DNA of 64,000 nt from Flavobacterium acetivorans (GCF_020911885.1 NZ_CP087132.1:62001-126000), one strand, 5' to 3'; numbered from the stretch's first letter, positions 1-9,718 are shown. Numbers and translations are program-made. The notes: generated from the sequence alone by a model not told the origin.

Positions 1-1562
1 GTTGCATTACTAGAATTCACAACTACTAATCCACCATTTGGAATAGAGGCCGGAAATGCAGGATGTCCAAATACAAGATCTCCAATATCACCATCACCGT
101 CTGCAGGCGAGCTGTCTCGTACTTCTCTTCTTAAACCCAATCCAACAGATAGTGAAAGATTGTTTGATATATTTGCATCAAAATTAGCTGTAAAATTCAT
201 TCTCTCAAATCCAAAATCTCCCGATTTCCATTGAGATCCCTGATTTAAATAACCTCCTGATAAAAAATACTTCATATTTTCACTACCTCCTCTAACATTT
301 AAATTTTGCTGTTGTTGTAGAGCAAAACTGCTAGAAACTTCTTTAATCCAATTTGTTCCAAGATCAGAGCCATTATTTAGAGCCTCTAATCGTTCCGGAG
401 TAATATAAGAGTCAAAAATGTGCCATTCATTTCCTCTTCTATGCGAAGATGCAATACTTTCATATTGCTTGAATGTAGCCATATCAGGATATCTTGTAGC
501 TTCTGTTATCGAGGATGTAGCATTATATGTGATCACTGGTTTACCAACAACTCCTCTTTTTGTTGTCACCAAAATAACTCCAGAACCTCCTAGAACACCA
601 TATACGGCTGCAGAAGCATCTTTAAGAACCGTTATACTTTCTATTTCGTTTGGATCTAATTGATTAAAATTACGTTGTACACCATCAACAATTAAAAGTG
701 GTTGTTCACCTTTCGAATTAAAACCTCTAACACTAATAGATGCAGCATCTGAACCTGGTCTTCCACTACTTTGGTTCACAACTAATCCTGGTAATCTTCC
801 GGCCAATGCGGATGTCATATTAGGAGCTGGAGCTCGTGTAAGTTCTTCCCCTTTCACCGACACTACAGACCCTGTAACTTTACTTTTTTTCTGTGTCCCA
901 TAACCAACCACAACCACCTCATTCATCTGTTGAGCTTCAGATTTCAAGACAATCTTTAAAATCTTATTATCTTTAATTTGCATTTCTTGGTTAACGAACC
1001 CTAAATAAGTAAAAACTAATACATCTCCTTTATTTGCTTCAATAGTAAAATTACCGTCTAAATCAGTAGAAACTCCTGTTTTAGTCCCTTTCTTATATAC
1101 ATTAACCCCTGGAAGAGAAATTCCTTGCTCATCAACAACCTTACCAGTGACAGTCTGTTGGTCATCTATTGCTCCTGTAGCAGTTGTATTCTCCAAATTA
1201 TTGCTCTTATTCAATACAATTTGATTATTACGCAACACTTGAAACTTAATATCCTGCGAGCTCAATACCTTATTAAGGACTTCCTGCAGGGTTTCATTTT
1301 TAAACTCTGCATTGATTTTGGCCTTAGAAGAAATTACTTGGGCTTGGTAAGAAAAAGTGACATTAGCTTGAGTCTCTATTAATTGAAGTAAATTTTTAAT
1401 ACTTCCATTTTTAATAGACAATGATACGCGTTCTGCTAAAGGGCCTTGCCCATAACTAGTATTAGAATAACACATGTTGATTGTAATAGTCAACAATACC
1501 AGCTGAATAAACGAGAATTTCATAATCTTAAAAATCGTTTTGTTACTAAAGTTTTTAGACAT
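1..1562 (-). CDS. SusC/RagA-type TonB-dependent receptor, C-terminal part missing at window edge
   Basis: Outer-membrane receptor that imports oligosaccharides or other large ligands with energy from TonB. About 520 N-terminal residues are visible; the reading frame is open to base 1. In order: signal region (about 14-38, ending near SYGQG), STN domain (about 47-118), carboxypeptidase-D regulatory-like repeat (about 137-207, with the usual DLDGNF), the SusC signature NEVVVVGYGTQKK, then the plug domain with SVRGF and PLLIVDGV and the start of the barrel. The STN domain is typical of receptors that signal to a FecR anti-sigma factor, and a FecR gene and an ECF sigma gene lie directly upstream. 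The start at 1562 is in frame with a second ATG at 1522, just before the hydrophobic segment. A SusD partner would lie outside the window. Substrate is inferred only from the nearby beta-galactosidase. Confidence 0.93.
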   Translation of the reverse strand, partial: MSKNFSNKTIFKIMKFSFIQLVLLTITINMCYSNTSYGQGPLAERVSLSIKNGSIKNLLQLIETQANVTFSYQAQVISSKAKINAEFKNETLQEVLNKVLSSQDIKFQVLRNNQIVLNKSNNLENTTATGAIDDQQTVTGKVVDEQGISLPGVNVYKKGTKTGVSTDLDGNFTIEANKGDVLVFTYLGFVNQEMQIKDNKILKIVLKSEAQQMNEVVVVGYGTQKKSKVTGSVVSVKGEELTRAPAPNMTSALAGRLPGLVVNQSSGRPGSDAASISVRGFNSKGEQPLLIVDGVQRNFNQLDPNEIESITVLKDASAAVYGVLGGSGVILVTTKRGVVGKPVITYNATSSITEATRYPDMATFKQYESIASSHRRGNEWHIFDSYITPERLEALNNGSDLGTNWIKEVSSSFALQQQQNLNVRGGSENMKYFLSGGYLNQGSQWKSGDFGFERMNFTANFDANISNNLSLSVGLGLRREVRDSSPADGDGDIGDLVFGHPAFPASIPNGGLVVVNSSNA

Positions 1563-1569
1563 ACTTTTG
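1539..1569 (+). promoter_or_regulatory. Bacteroidota-type promoter reading antisense to the susC leader
   Basis: TTTG at 1539-1542 and TACTTTTG at 1562-1569 are separated by exactly 19 bases, matching TTTG-N19-TAnnTTTG. It points away from the susC start codon into the susC leader. A transcript would begin near 1575 and meet the hairpin/T-run at 1639-1670. Confidence 0.5.
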
Positions 1570-1574
1570 TTTTT

Positions 1575-1670
1575 TTGTTAGTTCATGACAAAATAAATTC
1601 AGCCCATTGCTACTAAGCAATAGGAAATGTTTAAAAGGGAAAGATGTTGCCGCATCTTTCTCTTTTTTTT
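1575..1670 (+). ncRNA. candidate antisense sRNA over the susC 5' leader (DonS-like)
   Basis: A roughly 95-base plus-strand transcript is predicted from the promoter at 1539-1569 to a hairpin ending at 1660 followed by an eight-T run. The stem GAAAGATG/CATCTTTC closes a TTGCCG loop. It would be fully complementary to the leader of the minus-strand susC mRNA. Antisense RNAs in this position, such as DonS of Bacteroides fragilis, are known to repress polysaccharide-uptake operons. The same arrangement, with a near-identical loop, recurs at the second susC (19178-19236). The hairpin could instead be a leader structure of susC or a fecR terminator. Confidence 0.45.
1639..1670 (+). terminator. Rho-independent terminator, plus strand
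   Basis: Stem GAAAGATG (1639-1646), loop TTGCCG, stem CATCTTTC (1653-1660), then TCTTTTTTTT. The T-run lies on the plus strand, so it fits the antisense RNA better than fecR. Confidence 0.6.
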
Positions 1671-1741
1671 TAAAACTTGTTTATAATGTATTTTTTCTTC
1701 TCATAGTTTTTTTGGTTTGGTTAGTTAGTATTTTATATAGT

Positions 1742-2824
1742 TTAGTTAGTACAGCCCTGGGATTCAATTACTATTTGTGAATCGACTTCTTTATACGTTC
1801 CTGCTATAATTTTACAAATTAAATCAAGCTGGTCATAAAGGGATTTATCTATTAATTTTGTAGTGATAGTACAACTTGCCAAAACTTCTTCATTATAAAT
1901 AATTTTAATTCCATACCGATTCTCAATTGCGTCAAAAACTTTATTTATAGGCGCTTCATTAAACTCTGTCGGGCTTTCTTTTGCAATTACCACAGGAGAC
2001 TCTACTAATTTTTTACTTAAATTTTCATCTGAACGATTGTAAATGGCTTGTTGATTGGGTACAAGTACTAAACCATTGGTCTCAGGATCTGATAAATTTA
2101 TTCTTCGTTGATTAAAAACCGAAACCCTTCCTGTACTAACTTTTACAAATAGTTTTTCATCATTATCAAACGCTCTAATCCTAAAACTGGTACCCAAAAC
2201 TTTGGTTACAATTTCATTGGCATACACATAAAACGGTTTATTGGGATCCTTTGCAATTTCAAAAAATGCGTCACCACTCAGTATGACAGTCCTACTGTTT
2301 TTATTAAAATGAACAGGATAACTCAACTTACTGTTTTTCTCCAATACAATCACACTGCCGTCCTCAAGCTGAACTTTTAGTGGAATATCACTTGTATTTA
2401 TCTTTTCTATAAGAGTACTTTGCGCATCAAAAGAAGTCAGTAAATCGTGATAAGAAACTTGTCCGTCAGGATTTGACGTCCATACCAATGAACCAATGCC
2501 AAATAAAATAATTATACAAGCTACCCATTTAATAAATGGTCGCTGCCATAATCGCAATTCAACAGTCTCTTGAGAAACTTCTTCCACTTTAAGAGTCTGA
2601 TTGATTCTACTCCATATTTTTTGCTGATCAAACTCATCCAATGGCTCTAGCTGAATTTCATTTATTTCTAAAATAAACTCGCTCGCTTCATTCATCAAAC
2701 TGGCTTTCATTGGATGATCAATTAAAAATTGCACCCACTTATCCTTGTCTTGACCAAAGAGTGTCCAACGAACAAATGAGTCATCGTCCAAAAAATCCTG
2801 TATCTGATTGTAATTGTATTCCAT
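1742..2824 (-). CDS. FecR-family anti-sigma factor
   Basis: Inner-membrane regulator that holds an ECF sigma factor inactive until its partner TonB receptor signals. It has a cytoplasmic N-terminal region (about 1-95), one membrane span (about 99-116), a periplasmic FecR domain (about 140-240, with FHKN-like LSGDAFFEIAKDPNKPFYVY and VLGTSFRIRAFD), and a C-terminal DUF4974/STN-like domain (about 290-355). At 360 residues it has normal length. It lies between the sigma gene (3047-3655) and susC (1-1562) in the canonical order. A hairpin separates it from the sigma gene. Confidence 0.94.
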   Translation of the reverse strand: MEYNYNQIQDFLDDDSFVRWTLFGQDKDKWVQFLIDHPMKASLMNEASEFILEINEIQLEPLDEFDQQKIWSRINQTLKVEEVSQETVELRLWQRPFIKWVACIIILFGIGSLVWTSNPDGQVSYHDLLTSFDAQSTLIEKINTSDIPLKVQLEDGSVIVLEKNSKLSYPVHFNKNSRTVILSGDAFFEIAKDPNKPFYVYANEIVTKVLGTSFRIRAFDNDEKLFVKVSTGRVSVFNQRRINLSDPETNGLVLVPNQQAIYNRSDENLSKKLVESPVVIAKESPTEFNEAPINKVFDAIENRYGIKIIYNEEVLASCTITTKLIDKSLYDQLDLICKIIAGTYKEVDSQIVIESQGCTN

Positions 2825-2909
2825 AATGGTAAATGACTGATAAAGCCCTATACTAATACAAGTACCACTTTGACAAAAAAGTAACCATTATTTTTTATTT
2901 TTTTTCAAA

Positions 2910-2938
2910 CAAAAAAAACACCTCTTAAAAATAGAGGT
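2910..2938 (-). terminator. weak hairpin terminator after the sigma gene
   Basis: Six-base stem ACCTCT/AGAGGT with a short A/T loop; read on the minus strand it is followed by a run of eight T. It may reduce readthrough from the sigma gene into fecR. Confidence 0.5.
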
Positions 2939-3046
2939 TTGGTTCAATCTAAATAGAGGTAAAAAAAGAATGTAATTCTTAGAAACCGATAGCTTATAAA
3001 CACAGAAAAACAAGTCTGCTGGTTACAATCGGAAATTAAAAATGGC

Positions 3047-3655
3047 TTAAACCGCTTTACGAAGTGAGACTCTTAGAATTGCATAAGACTTAGACAACAA
3101 GTTTTTCACCACCTGTTTAGGGATTTCCATTATTTGAGAAGTTTGATCTAAGCTCAATCCCTGATAAAAACGCAAATGAACAGCCTCAGTCTGGCGTTTG
3201 CTAAGTTTTTCTAAGGATTTTTTTATTAATTGAGTCTTTATTTGCACCGACTCTTGTTCTATTGATTCTTGTTCAATAGACAGGGTCGAAAGAAAATCTA
3301 AAAAATGATCCACATTTTCTGATCCCTCAAAAATATCTTTTTGGATATTACGGCTAAACTGATTTCGGATAGCTCTGAACAAGTAGAATTTAACATTATC
3401 TACTTCACTTAAAAACTCTTTCCTCCTCCAAAGATCAACAAACAAATCGTGTATTGCATCCTCGACCAAGGAGCGGTCAGAATTCAGTTGAAACCCATAA
3501 GTTACTAAAACTTTAAAATACTTTTTATACAATAGTTCAAAAGCCGCATAGTCTCCATTCTTAAACGATTTCCATAGAAGAGAATCCTGCGTTACTTCAG
3601 TTTGTTTAGTAATCTTGCTCAATGGGTTTGGTTTTTGGTTGTTATGGTTTATCAT
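3047..3655 (-). CDS. ECF-type RNA polymerase sigma-70 factor
   Basis: Specialised sigma factor predicted to transcribe the adjacent susC operon. Region 2 lies at about residues 25-95 (YKKYFKVLVTYGF, DAIHDLFVDLWRR, FYLFRAIRNQFSR). Region 4 lies at about 145-198 (LEKLSKRQTEAVHLRFYQGLSLDQTSQIM, then the recognition helix region ending VVKNLLSKSYAILR). Length (202 residues) and the fecR gene immediately downstream are typical of the FecI-FecR-SusC signalling module. The gene has its own promoter with an upstream 16-bp motif also present at the beta-galactosidase gene, so the module itself seems regulated by another factor. Confidence 0.95.
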   Translation of the reverse strand: MINHNNQKPNPLSKITKQTEVTQDSLLWKSFKNGDYAAFELLYKKYFKVLVTYGFQLNSDRSLVEDAIHDLFVDLWRRKEFLSEVDNVKFYLFRAIRNQFSRNIQKDIFEGSENVDHFLDFLSTLSIEQESIEQESVQIKTQLIKKSLEKLSKRQTEAVHLRFYQGLSLDQTSQIMEIPKQVVKNLLSKSYAILRVSLRKAV

Positions 3656-3703
3656 CCTTTTTTAATCTTCAACACCTTTGCACAGAGTAAAAAGAGATAA
3701 TTT

Positions 3704-3734
3704 CAAAAATATAATAGTTTACACAACAAACAAA
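3704..3734 (-). promoter_or_regulatory. promoter of the ECF sigma gene
   Basis: Read on the minus strand: TTTG (3734-3731), 19 bases, TATTTTTG (3711-3704). This fits the Bacteroidota consensus exactly, with transcription starting near 3698, about 40 bases before the start codon. Confidence 0.55.
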
Positions 3735-3749
3735 TCAGTACCTACCAGT
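3734..3749 (-). promoter_or_regulatory. 16-bp shared operator candidate upstream of the sigma promoter
   Basis: On the minus strand ACTGGTAGGTACTGAT abuts the -33 TTTG element. The same motif (ACTGGTAGGCACTGGT) lies at 7452-7467 upstream of the beta-galactosidase. Distances from the motif to the -7 boxes are 23 and 22 bases. The near-direct repeat ACTGGTA-N3-ACTGRT suggests a dimeric activator site next to RNA polymerase. Confidence 0.5.
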
Positions 3750-3865
3750 TTTTTTTATGATATACATAAAAAAAAACAACTTATTTTAACGAATTACCCA
3801 TACCCTCCATATTCCAAAAATTAAGAACTAAATCCTTCTTATTAAATCCAATTTGAAATTTGATA

Positions 3866-3902
3866 TAAAAAAAAGAGTCGGGAACATATTGTCCCGACTC
3901 TT
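3866..3902 (-). terminator. Rho-independent terminator of the beta-galactosidase gene
   Basis: Perfect 11-base stem AAGAGTCGGGA/TCCCGACTCTT (3873-3883 and 3892-3902), 8-base loop, followed on the minus strand by a T-run. It sits 33 bases after the stop codon. Confidence 0.85.
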
Positions 3903-3934
3903 AATCAATTTTTAATGTACTCTTTAATTATTTA

Positions 3935-6900
3935 CTATTTTACTTTTGAGTTAGCATACTCTTTTGATAATTTCAGCATAGACTCTTTAGTTCCTTTTTC
4001 GAAAGGGATTAAGTAGTAAGAATAGCCTTGAGCTACTTCTCCTTTGATTTTATATTTATCCTGTGGCGTAGCTCCCCAGCTATCGTCACCAGCTACACCT
4101 CTTTGACCTAAATCAATATTAAGCTCTACTAAATCGCGCTCTTTTATGTCATTAATGTGTTTACTGGCATTAATCTGTGGAATCCCATCAGTTCTATATT
4201 TTGTTTCAATTTTGGAAGCTTTTCCATAATCTAAACCATCAGCGGTATCAAAGTCTTCCATAGTCATATGCAAAGCACTTATTCCTAGACCTTTCTTTAC
4301 ATTATCAGCAACAACTAACAGACCGTTATCTTTTTCATCAGCTAATGCAACCCATCTAACATTTGTTTTATATCCATTTTCTTGCGGTCTTACATAAGGA
4401 ACGTATTGATCACTTACGCTAGACTCATAAAGATCTACAAAAGCAGAATGGTATCTATCCGAATAATTCTCCCATGGACCACGACCAAAATAAGTCATTT
4501 TACTATACTGCTTAGGCAACTGCATACGCATTCCTAGTCTTGGTAAATCAGCCTTATAAGCCGTTTTATCCAAAAGATTTTCCACTTTTACAATTCCATT
4601 ACCGTCTATTTGATACGTACTATAAAACTTAGTGTTCACACCTGGCAAATCGTAAGTAACTTTTAATTCGATTAGATTTTCAGCTAGTTTTTTTGTTGTC
4701 ATACTTGTAACTTCAGAAAACAAAGTAGCTTTCTTCCATTCAATATTATTAGTATACATCCTGTTTCCTGAATCATTATCAGTTACCGCTCTCCAGAAAT
4801 TAGGTTTTGGCCCATTTCCGTCTTTTAAAAGTTCATTCCCTTTGTACACATAAGAAGTGATGCGGCCTTGCTTTTTATTAAATTCTACGCTAACAACCTC
4901 ATTGGATATTGTCACTCCTTTATCTGTACTTTTAACTTTCAAAGAAGCTCCTTGTGCCACTGCTGCTTGCTCTTCAACATGCAATTTGTCAATTTTTATT
5001 TGCTCATGAGCCACTTGAAATCCTTTTGGCAAAAGTCCCCAGTCCTTTTTTGTCACAGCTTCTACTTCAACATAATACTCTGTATTTTTCTTAAAGTCAA
5101 TTCCTTTTAGATCAACACGCATTAATTTACCAGTTTGAGTTTCAACATCTAAAGTTTGAGCTGGAATGGTTTTTAATATTTTACCATCTGCTTTTATTTT
5201 AGCGATTAAATCAAATTCATTCAGATTAGTAAAGTCGTATAAATTCTCAACTAAAATTCTCAATTCATTATGACCGTTGATTCCTTTTTGTTTAAAATTA
5301 ATAAACTCATGGGCTTTTTTAACCTCAAAAAGTGCCGGTTGTGGCGTTCTGTCCGGGAACACAATTCCGTTATTTAAGAACGAATTATCCGTTGGCATAT
5401 TTTTACCATAATCACCACCATAAGCATAGAAGCGTTCTCCTTTTTCGTTTGTTTTCCAAAGAGACTGATCAACCCAGTCCCAAATAAACCCGCCTTGTAA
5501 ATTTTCATATTGTTCAATGATATCCCAATAATCCTGGAAGTTACCTGTACTATTACCCATTGCGTGTGCATATTCACTCGGAATAAATGGTCGGTCAGTT
5601 TTTGATTTACCTATCGATTCAAAATGAGCAGGCGAAGGATATTGAGGAACAATAATATCTGTATTCCAATCCATATCATAGTCGCTACCATCGTAATCTT
5701 TATAAGGACGCTCGTACTGAACCGGTCTTTTAGATTTATCCATTGCTTTGATTGCTTTGTAACCAGCATAAAAATTTACACCGTTTCCAGCCTCATTACC
5801 CATAGACCAAATAATTACCGAAGGATGGTTTTTGTCGCGGGCAACCATACGAGTCATTCTATCTACGTGCGCTTTTTCCCAACTTGGTTTCTTAGCTAAA
5901 GAGCGGTCTCCATAATACATACCATGAGACTCGATGTTAGCTTCATCAACTACATATATACCATGCTCATCACATAATTCATAGAATCTGCTTCCGCGTG
6001 GGTAATGACTTAAACGTACTGCGTTAATGTTATTTTCTTTCCACAAACGAATGTCTTTCAAGATTAACTCTTCCGACATTACGTGACCTGTTTCAGGATC
6101 AGTTTCTTGAGCATTGACTCCTTTAAGTTTAATGCTTTTTCCATTTACTAATAACAATCCGTTTTTGATTTCAACACTTCTAAAACCTATTTTACGAATT
6201 GTTGATTCTATAACTTTACCTCTTGAATCCAAAACATCAATAGTTAAAGTATATAAATTAGGATGTTCAGCACTCCATTGTTTTACATTCTCGATAGAAG
6301 CACTAAAAGAAACTGTAGCCGATGAATCCTTAACAATAGTCAGCTTTTGAACCTCTTTTTTCAATACATTCGTACCGTCAAGGATACTATAAGCCACCTT
6401 TAGGTTTTGCTTATTTTGCAAATGATTCTTAAGTTCAATATCTAAACTAAAAAGTCCGTTTTCGTAAGCTTTGTCTAAGTTTGAAACCACTTCAAAATCT
6501 TTGATTCTCACCTTAGGCTGGGCATATATGTAAACACTACGCTCTATTCCGCTGATTCTCCAAAAATCCTGACATTCTAAATAACTTCCATCTGTCCATC
6601 TAAAAATTTGAATAGCGATGGTATTCTTTCCTGGTTTAGCATACTTTGTAATATTAAATTCTGCCGGAAGCTTACTCCCTTGGGAATAGCCAACATACTC
6701 GCCATTTAACCATACAAATCCACCTGATTTCATTGCACCCACATGCAGAAAAATTTCTTTCCCATCCCAGTCATTTGCAATATCAAAATCCCTACGGTAA
6801 GATCCTACCGGGTTATTTTCGTGAGGAACTTTCCCCGGATATTTAGGATAAATACCATCTAACTCCATATCAGCTGCGATAGGGGCTTTATAATCGGCAA

Positions 6901-7270
6901 ATTCATATTGATGGTTTACATAAATAGGAATACCATAACCCTCTACTTCCCAGTTTGAAGGTACTTTTATTGAATCCCAATCAGAGACATTCTCAGAAGG
7001 ATTCATAAAGCTTGTTGGACGATCTTTTGGGGAATCAACATATTTGAATTTCCACATACCATCCAGAACTTGCTTGTACTTTGCTTTTCCATTTGTTGCG
7101 TCTTCAACAGAAGTAAAGGATGTGAATGTTGCATGAGCAGGTTCTTTGTTTTCACTGATCACATTTTCATTTTCAATATAATGCCATATGTCAGCTTTCT
7201 GACTATAGGAATTAACACCAAAAAGAAACAAAGAGCTAATAACTAAAAGGCTATTAATTTTCATATTCAA
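3935..7270 (-). CDS. secreted GH2 beta-galactosidase (LacZ-type, large)
   Basis: Hydrolyses terminal beta-galactosides. A signal peptide (about 1-24, ending SYSQ) sends it to the periplasm or beyond. It is followed by a jelly-roll sugar-binding domain (about 60-250), immunoglobulin-like domain (about 255-365), TIM barrel (about 370-660), a further beta domain, and the C-terminal beta-gal small-chain domain (about 790-1100). Catalytic residues are visible: acid/base Glu493 in SMGNEAGNG and nucleophile Glu566 in PSEYAHAMGNS. At 1111 residues it has the length usual for LacZ-type enzymes. It lies upstream of the sigma gene but is separately transcribed: it has its own terminator and promoter. 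A shared 16-bp motif links its control to the ECF module. The natural substrate may be a plant or algal galactan rather than lactose. Confidence 0.94.
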   Translation of the reverse strand: MNMKINSLLVISSLFLFGVNSYSQKADIWHYIENENVISENKEPAHATFTSFTSVEDATNGKAKYKQVLDGMWKFKYVDSPKDRPTSFMNPSENVSDWDSIKVPSNWEVEGYGIPIYVNHQYEFADYKAPIAADMELDGIYPKYPGKVPHENNPVGSYRRDFDIANDWDGKEIFLHVGAMKSGGFVWLNGEYVGYSQGSKLPAEFNITKYAKPGKNTIAIQIFRWTDGSYLECQDFWRISGIERSVYIYAQPKVRIKDFEVVSNLDKAYENGLFSLDIELKNHLQNKQNLKVAYSILDGTNVLKKEVQKLTIVKDSSATVSFSASIENVKQWSAEHPNLYTLTIDVLDSRGKVIESTIRKIGFRSVEIKNGLLLVNGKSIKLKGVNAQETDPETGHVMSEELILKDIRLWKENNINAVRLSHYPRGSRFYELCDEHGIYVVDEANIESHGMYYGDRSLAKKPSWEKAHVDRMTRMVARDKNHPSVIIWSMGNEAGNGVNFYAGYKAIKAMDKSKRPVQYERPYKDYDGSDYDMDWNTDIIVPQYPSPAHFESIGKSKTDRPFIPSEYAHAMGNSTGNFQDYWDIIEQYENLQGGFIWDWVDQSLWKTNEKGERFYAYGGDYGKNMPTDNSFLNNGIVFPDRTPQPALFEVKKAHEFINFKQKGINGHNELRILVENLYDFTNLNEFDLIAKIKADGKILKTIPAQTLDVETQTGKLMRVDLKGIDFKKNTEYYVEVEAVTKKDWGLLPKGFQVAHEQIKIDKLHVEEQAAVAQGASLKVKSTDKGVTISNEVVSVEFNKKQGRITSYVYKGNELLKDGNGPKPNFWRAVTDNDSGNRMYTNNIEWKKATLFSEVTSMTTKKLAENLIELKVTYDLPGVNTKFYSTYQIDGNGIVKVENLLDKTAYKADLPRLGMRMQLPKQYSKMTYFGRGPWENYSDRYHSAFVDLYESSVSDQYVPYVRPQENGYKTNVRWVALADEKDNGLLVVADNVKKGLGISALHMTMEDFDTADGLDYGKASKIETKYRTDGIPQINASKHINDIKERDLVELNIDLGQRGVAGDDSWGATPQDKYKIKGEVAQGYSYYLIPFEKGTKESMLKLSKEYANSKVK

Positions 7271-7422
7271 AGGTTATAGTTTAAGGGTTTAATTAATGTT
7301 TACTTTTATCTATTTTAAAAAAATTGAATCTTCATCTCTAAATAACTTACTTTGATTATCTCAGTTTTTTAGAAAAATTTATCCCCGATTTTTTTTACAT
7401 TTTTTAAAAAAATAAAGAATTC

Positions 7423-7467
7423 CAAATTTATACTAAAACTTTAAAAAAAATACCAGTGCCTACCAGT
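7423..7467 (-). promoter_or_regulatory. beta-galactosidase promoter with upstream 16-bp motif
   Basis: On the minus strand the -7 element is TAAATTTG (7430-7423). The expected -33 position holds only TTTT, but the 16-bp motif ACTGGTAGGCACTGGT (7467-7452) lies directly upstream, as at the sigma promoter. A weak -33 box plus an adjacent motif fits positive control. The leader would be about 145 bases long. Confidence 0.45.
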
Positions 7468-7546
7468 TTTTCGTTCTTTACAGACTACAAAAAACAAAAA
7501 ATTAAAGCAAACCCCTATTTTTTCAACCACTTACCCTATAAAAAAA

Positions 7547-7575
7547 AACACTCTGGTTGCAATAACCAGAGTGTT
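7547..7575 (-). terminator. Rho-independent terminator after dsbD
   Basis: Perfect 12-base stem AACACTCTGGTT/AACCAGAGTGTT with a 5-base loop, followed on the minus strand by an eight-T run. It lies 38 bases after the dsbD stop codon. The rest of the 7271-7612 gap is A/T-rich and holds the beta-galactosidase promoter. Confidence 0.85.
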
Positions 7576-7612
7576 TCCAAAAATCCTAATTAACTTTTGT
7601 TCTTACTATTTT

Positions 7613-9685
7613 TTACTTAAAATTAGCAATCCCTTTTTTTAACCAAGTGTGGTATTCTTCAACATCCGGAGTATAACCCACAGGATCAATTAGGTTTTCT
7701 CCTTCGTGATTGGTCAACACATAAAAAGGCTGCGCATTTGCCTTGTATTTTATGGTTTGGAACTCACTCCATTTTTGCCCAACGTACTTTAATTTTTTTC
7801 CCGGCCTTAGCTTGGATTCTATTTCTTCGCCAGCGGGAAGTGGTCTTTTATCATCAACATACAAGGAAATAAGCACTACTTCATTATTGAGGATGGATAA
7901 AATTTGTTCTTTTGGCCAAACTTGCTGTTCCATTTTACGGCAGTTGACACAAGCATAACCGGTAAAATCAAGCATAACGGGCTTGTTTACTTTTTTGGCG
8001 TAAGCCATTCCCAAATCATAATCCGTAAAAGCCAAAATATTATGTGGCGCCATTAAGTGTGCTCCTTCGGGAATTGCTGTAGTTGCAGTTGTTGCGCCGC
8101 TACCTTGGCTAGATCCCACTCCATAAGGAGATTCGCTGTAATGTTGCGCCGGTGGAAAAGCACTAATCAAGTTTAAAGGTGCGCCCCATAAACCCGGAAT
8201 CATATAAATCGTAAAAGTTAAAGACAGTAAACCTAAACTTAGCCTTCCCACAGAAATATGGGTTAAAGGAGAATCGTGGGGCAATTGTATTTTTCCAAAA
8301 AGATAAAAAGCCAAAACGCCAAAAATAGCAATCCAAATCGCCAAGAATACTTCGCGCTCTAACAAATGCAATTGCAAGACCAAATCGGCATTGGATAAAA
8401 ATTTAAAGGCCAAAGCCAATTCTAAGAATCCCAATACGACTTTTACGGTATTTAACCAGCCGCCTGATTTTGGCAATGAATTTAACCAACCCGGAAAGGC
8501 TGCAAATAAGGTAAATGGAATGGCTAGGGCCAAAGAAAAACCGAGCATCCCAACTATAGGTCCTACCTGATTTCCGCCTGCCGCTGCTTGTACTAATAAG
8601 GTTCCAACAATTGGCCCGGTACAAGAAAAGGAAACAATAGCCAAGGCCAAAGCCATGAAGAAAATCCCGATAAGTCCGCCTTTATCCGCTTTTGTGTCTA
8701 CTTTATTGGCCCATGAATTAGGAAGCATAATTTCGAAAGCTCCCAAAAAGGAAACCGCAAAAACCACCAAAAGCACAAAGAAAATAATATTAAACCACAC
8801 ATTAGTAGAAAGTGCATTCAAAGCATCGGCTCCAAAAACGGCACTGACCAAGGAACCCAAGAGTACATAAATAATTACGATTGACAATCCGTAAATGATG
8901 GCATTTTTGATTCCTACAGCTCTGTTTTTACTTTGTTTGGTAAAGAAACTCACCGTCATCGGGATCATTGGAAACACACAAGGTGTCAATAAAGCGGCAA
9001 AACCGGAAAAGAAAGCGATAACAAATATGGCTAGCAAACTTCTGTCAGTAGATTTATCGCTTTTGTCAGCAGTGGTCTTTTCAACTGTATTGGCTTTAAC
9101 TTCTGTTTTTGTTACCGGATCAATTGCAATTTCTTCTTTTGCTACCGAATCAATCGCGATTTTTTCTGCCCCAATCAAGGCTGTTGCATTTTCTACTTTT
9201 TCGGCTTCATTTGCTTTAGTAGCGCCAGCCATTGCGGTTTCTGGGATTTGAAAACTCAAATCAACATAGGATGGCGGCAAACAATTCGCATCATCGCAAA
9301 CCATAAACTCCACTTCTCCCGAAATTTTGAAAGCTTTTTTTGAAAGCACATTGATGCGCTGTTTAAAAACGGCTTTGCCTTCAAAAAACTTAATTTTCAT
9401 TTCAAAAATAGGATCATTAACGGTATGGCCTTTTTCTTCTGATGGTTTTCCAACTAGCTCATAATTGGCATTTTTGCTAAAAGTAAAAGCCGTGGGAACA
9501 GGACCGTTCTCGGGAACACTTTGGGAATACAAATGCCAACCATCATCAATGGTGGCTTGGATAACTAAATCATATTTAGTGTCAGAAACGGCAACTACCG
9601 ATGTAGACCATTTTACCGGATTGTGTATTTGGGCAAATACATTAGCACTTAAAATAAAGGCTAAGAGTAGTATTATTTTCTTCAT
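7613..9685 (-). CDS. dsbD: DsbD-type thiol:disulfide interchange protein
   Basis: Carries electrons from cytoplasmic thioredoxin across the inner membrane to reduce periplasmic disulfides. It has all three modules: an N-terminal periplasmic DsbD-alpha-like domain (about 20-145) with Cys130 and Cys135 (CDDANC), an eight-helix membrane core (about 215-500) with Cys236 in TPCVFPMIP and Cys355 in SFSCTGP, and a C-terminal thioredoxin domain with Cys579-x-x-Cys582 (GYACVNC). A 70-residue Glu/Lys/Thr-rich linker (about 150-215) separates the first two. Signal peptide about 1-19. Length 690 residues. It follows an M16 protease and a TlpA-like protein on the same strand and may supply reducing power to the latter. 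Confidence 0.94.
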   Translation of the reverse strand: MKKIILLLAFILSANVFAQIHNPVKWSTSVVAVSDTKYDLVIQATIDDGWHLYSQSVPENGPVPTAFTFSKNANYELVGKPSEEKGHTVNDPIFEMKIKFFEGKAVFKQRINVLSKKAFKISGEVEFMVCDDANCLPPSYVDLSFQIPETAMAGATKANEAEKVENATALIGAEKIAIDSVAKEEIAIDPVTKTEVKANTVEKTTADKSDKSTDRSLLAIFVIAFFSGFAALLTPCVFPMIPMTVSFFTKQSKNRAVGIKNAIIYGLSIVIIYVLLGSLVSAVFGADALNALSTNVWFNIIFFVLLVVFAVSFLGAFEIMLPNSWANKVDTKADKGGLIGIFFMALALAIVSFSCTGPIVGTLLVQAAAGGNQVGPIVGMLGFSLALAIPFTLFAAFPGWLNSLPKSGGWLNTVKVVLGFLELALAFKFLSNADLVLQLHLLEREVFLAIWIAIFGVLAFYLFGKIQLPHDSPLTHISVGRLSLGLLSLTFTIYMIPGLWGAPLNLISAFPPAQHYSESPYGVGSSQGSGATTATTAIPEGAHLMAPHNILAFTDYDLGMAYAKKVNKPVMLDFTGYACVNCRKMEQQVWPKEQILSILNNEVVLISLYVDDKRPLPAGEEIESKLRPGKKLKYVGQKWSEFQTIKYKANAQPFYVLTNHEGENLIDPVGYTPDVEEYHTWLKKGIANFK

Positions 9686-9718
9686 TGGATTGTGATTTTA
9701 GAAAACATTAAATTAAAT

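Noticed and set aside
7271..7612. A small gene in the beta-galactosidase upstream gap
   Set aside because: No ORF of useful length; only the promoter region and the dsbD terminator are present.
8895..9251. A 118-codon plus-strand ORF opposite dsbD
   Set aside because: It lies wholly within the dsbD coding region and its composition follows the membrane-domain codons of dsbD in reverse.
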